Source: Ruminococcus sp. (lineage in GTDB: Bacteria; Bacillota; Clostridia; Oscillospirales; Ruminococcaceae). Taken from it: a stretch of 64,000 nt of DNA. The stretch spans positions 1 to 64,000 of the forward strand of contig NZ_JAILNU010000058.1 of the NCBI RefSeq assembly GCF_024691275.1. The letters are read 5' to 3'. Every line of letters starts with the position of its first letter. The first letter of the stretch is position 1. The notes beneath the pieces are model-generated. The model worked only from the letters and a program-made list of their open reading frames with translations, was not told the origin of the DNA and ran no database searches. The position numbers were made by a program, and so were the translations under genes. Shown piece by piece: positions 63,127 to 64,000 of the stretch.

Positions 63127-64000
63127 ATGGGAAAAAGCGATACTTCACAGGAAAAATTTAAATCAAAAATAGGCGGTCAGGCTCTCATTGAGGGAATAAT
63201 GATGCTCGGGCCGAGCAAGGGCGCAATGGCTTGCAGACTCCCCGACGGTACTATCGACCTGGAAACATGGGAGGAGAATAACGGCAAGAGCGCTCCGTGG
63301 TACAGAAAAGTGCCGCTGGTAAGAGGCTGTACCAACTTTGCTATATCCCTCGTCAAGGGCTATAAGTATATGATGAAGTCTGCTGAGAAGCAGATGCCCG
63401 AGGACGAGGAAGACGATAAGGACAAGAAAAAGGAGCAGACTCAGGACGGTGCGGCTGCTGAGGAAAAAGTGAACGCAGCAGAGACAAGCAGCAAGGAAGC
63501 TCCCGACGAGAAGAAAAAGGAAAGCTCGGGCTATGATATAGCTATGTATCTCGGTATCCTTATCGGAGTTGTCATGGCGGTCGGACTTTTCGTAATGCTG
63601 CCGAAGTGGATAGTTGCTTTTATCCCCAACATAAAATCACATAATATCCTGCGCTCGCTTCTTGAAGGCGTAGTAAAGATAGTTCTCTTTGTGCTGTATA
63701 TGTACCTCACAAGCCTTATGAAGGACATACGCAGACAATTTATGTATCATGGTGCAGAGCACAAGACCATTGCCTGCCATGAAGCGGAGCTTCCCCTTAC
63801 TGTGGAGAATATCCGCAAGCAGTCACGCTTCCACAAGCGCTGTGGAACGAGCTTCATATTCATAGTGCTTCTTGTAAGCATATTTGTGATGTGCTTCGTT
63901 CCGTTCACAGTTACATGGCAGCGTATAGTGGCTTCGCTGATACTGCTCCCGCTTATAGTCGGCATTTCCTATGAGTTCATAAGACTTGCGGGCAATAACG
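63127..64000 (+). CDS. DUF1385 (YqhQ-type) membrane protein, 3' truncated by the window
   Basis: At least 291 residues; the frame is open at the window edge. The N-terminal domain is KIGGQALIEGIMMLGPSKGAMACR and WYRKVPLVRGC, DUF1385 hallmarks; then a charged, low-complexity insert (about 95-137, Glu/Lys/Asp/Ala-rich), two TM segments around 140-165 and 175-197, FMYHGAEHKTIACHEAEL with the His pair, HKRCGTSFIF and further TM helices. In Clostridia and Bacillus the gene often lies next to prmC/prfA, but those would lie beyond the edge. AAGGTG precedes the ATG. Function unknown. Confidence 0.88.
   Translation, partial: MGKSDTSQEKFKSKIGGQALIEGIMMLGPSKGAMACRLPDGTIDLETWEENNGKSAPWYRKVPLVRGCTNFAISLVKGYKYMMKSAEKQMPEDEEDDKDKKKEQTQDGAAAEEKVNAAETSSKEAPDEKKKESSGYDIAMYLGILIGVVMAVGLFVMLPKWIVAFIPNIKSHNILRSLLEGVVKIVLFVLYMYLTSLMKDIRRQFMYHGAEHKTIACHEAELPLTVENIRKQSRFHKRCGTSFIFIVLLVSIFVMCFVPFTVTWQRIVASLILLPLIVGISYEFIRLAGNN

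Overview
This window reads as chromosome of a Gram-positive, spore-lineage Clostridia bacterium, most likely Ruminococcus or a close Oscillospiraceae relative. That is inference from gene content: SpoIVB and SpoIID, a T-box leucine operon, an HPr with both His15 and Ser46, a HydE maturase, and Firmicutes-type promoters and AGGAGG ribosome binding sites. No database search was possible. Most genes lie on the minus strand in tight operons, often with ATGA start/stop overlaps.

Layout. 1-930 is AT-rich and essentially non-coding. 931-4513 is a plus-strand, AT-rich defence operon: an Mrr-type restriction endonuclease, then an ATPase/TOPRIM (DUF4435) pair resembling the PARIS anti-phage system AriA-AriB. 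4514-4783 holds a hairpin-rich repeat separating it from housekeeping DNA. 4784-10945 carries coaX, a sialate O-acetylesterase-like gene and four tandem Cys-rich TIM-barrel-like paralogues of unknown function. 11088-13059 is hydE-nadA. 13235-16013 holds small membrane proteins, ridA and two duplicated lipoproteins. 16381-23600 is a branched-chain amino acid operon (leuA-leuC-leuD-ilvB-ilvN-leuB) behind a consensus promoter and a leucine T-box. 23730-26743 has an AIM24 protein, a tiny membrane ORF, birA and small membrane proteins. 26851-28406 has spoIVB facing ptsH. 28770-32324 has trmD and rimM interleaved with two related anchored proteins, plus an HTH/zinc-ribbon membrane regulator. 32637-38606 has purB, a CPBP protease, membrane proteins, and a PP2C phosphatase with an FHA protein. 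38846-41229 is secDF.

41540-48185 is a complete F1Fo ATP synthase operon with three oddities: the delta and alpha subunits are fused in one ORF, two tandem atpE genes encode identical c subunits, and four palindromic repeats sit between atpG and atpD. 48420-56943 is a surface-polysaccharide locus (initiating sugar transferase, manC, gmd, rmd, two GT4 glycosyltransferases), which predicts GDP-D-rhamnose, with three small proteins built from a shared DivIVA-like module. 57118-64000 has spoIID, citrate synthase, a lipoprotein, a two-component system and a truncated DUF1385 gene.

A family of short palindromes with fixed edges (TGTAGGG / CCCTACA) and variable but self-complementary arms is scattered through the intergenic regions. 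The strongest leads are the Mrr-PARIS operon, the delta-alpha ATP synthase fusion, the four-copy Cys-rich family, and the palindrome family.
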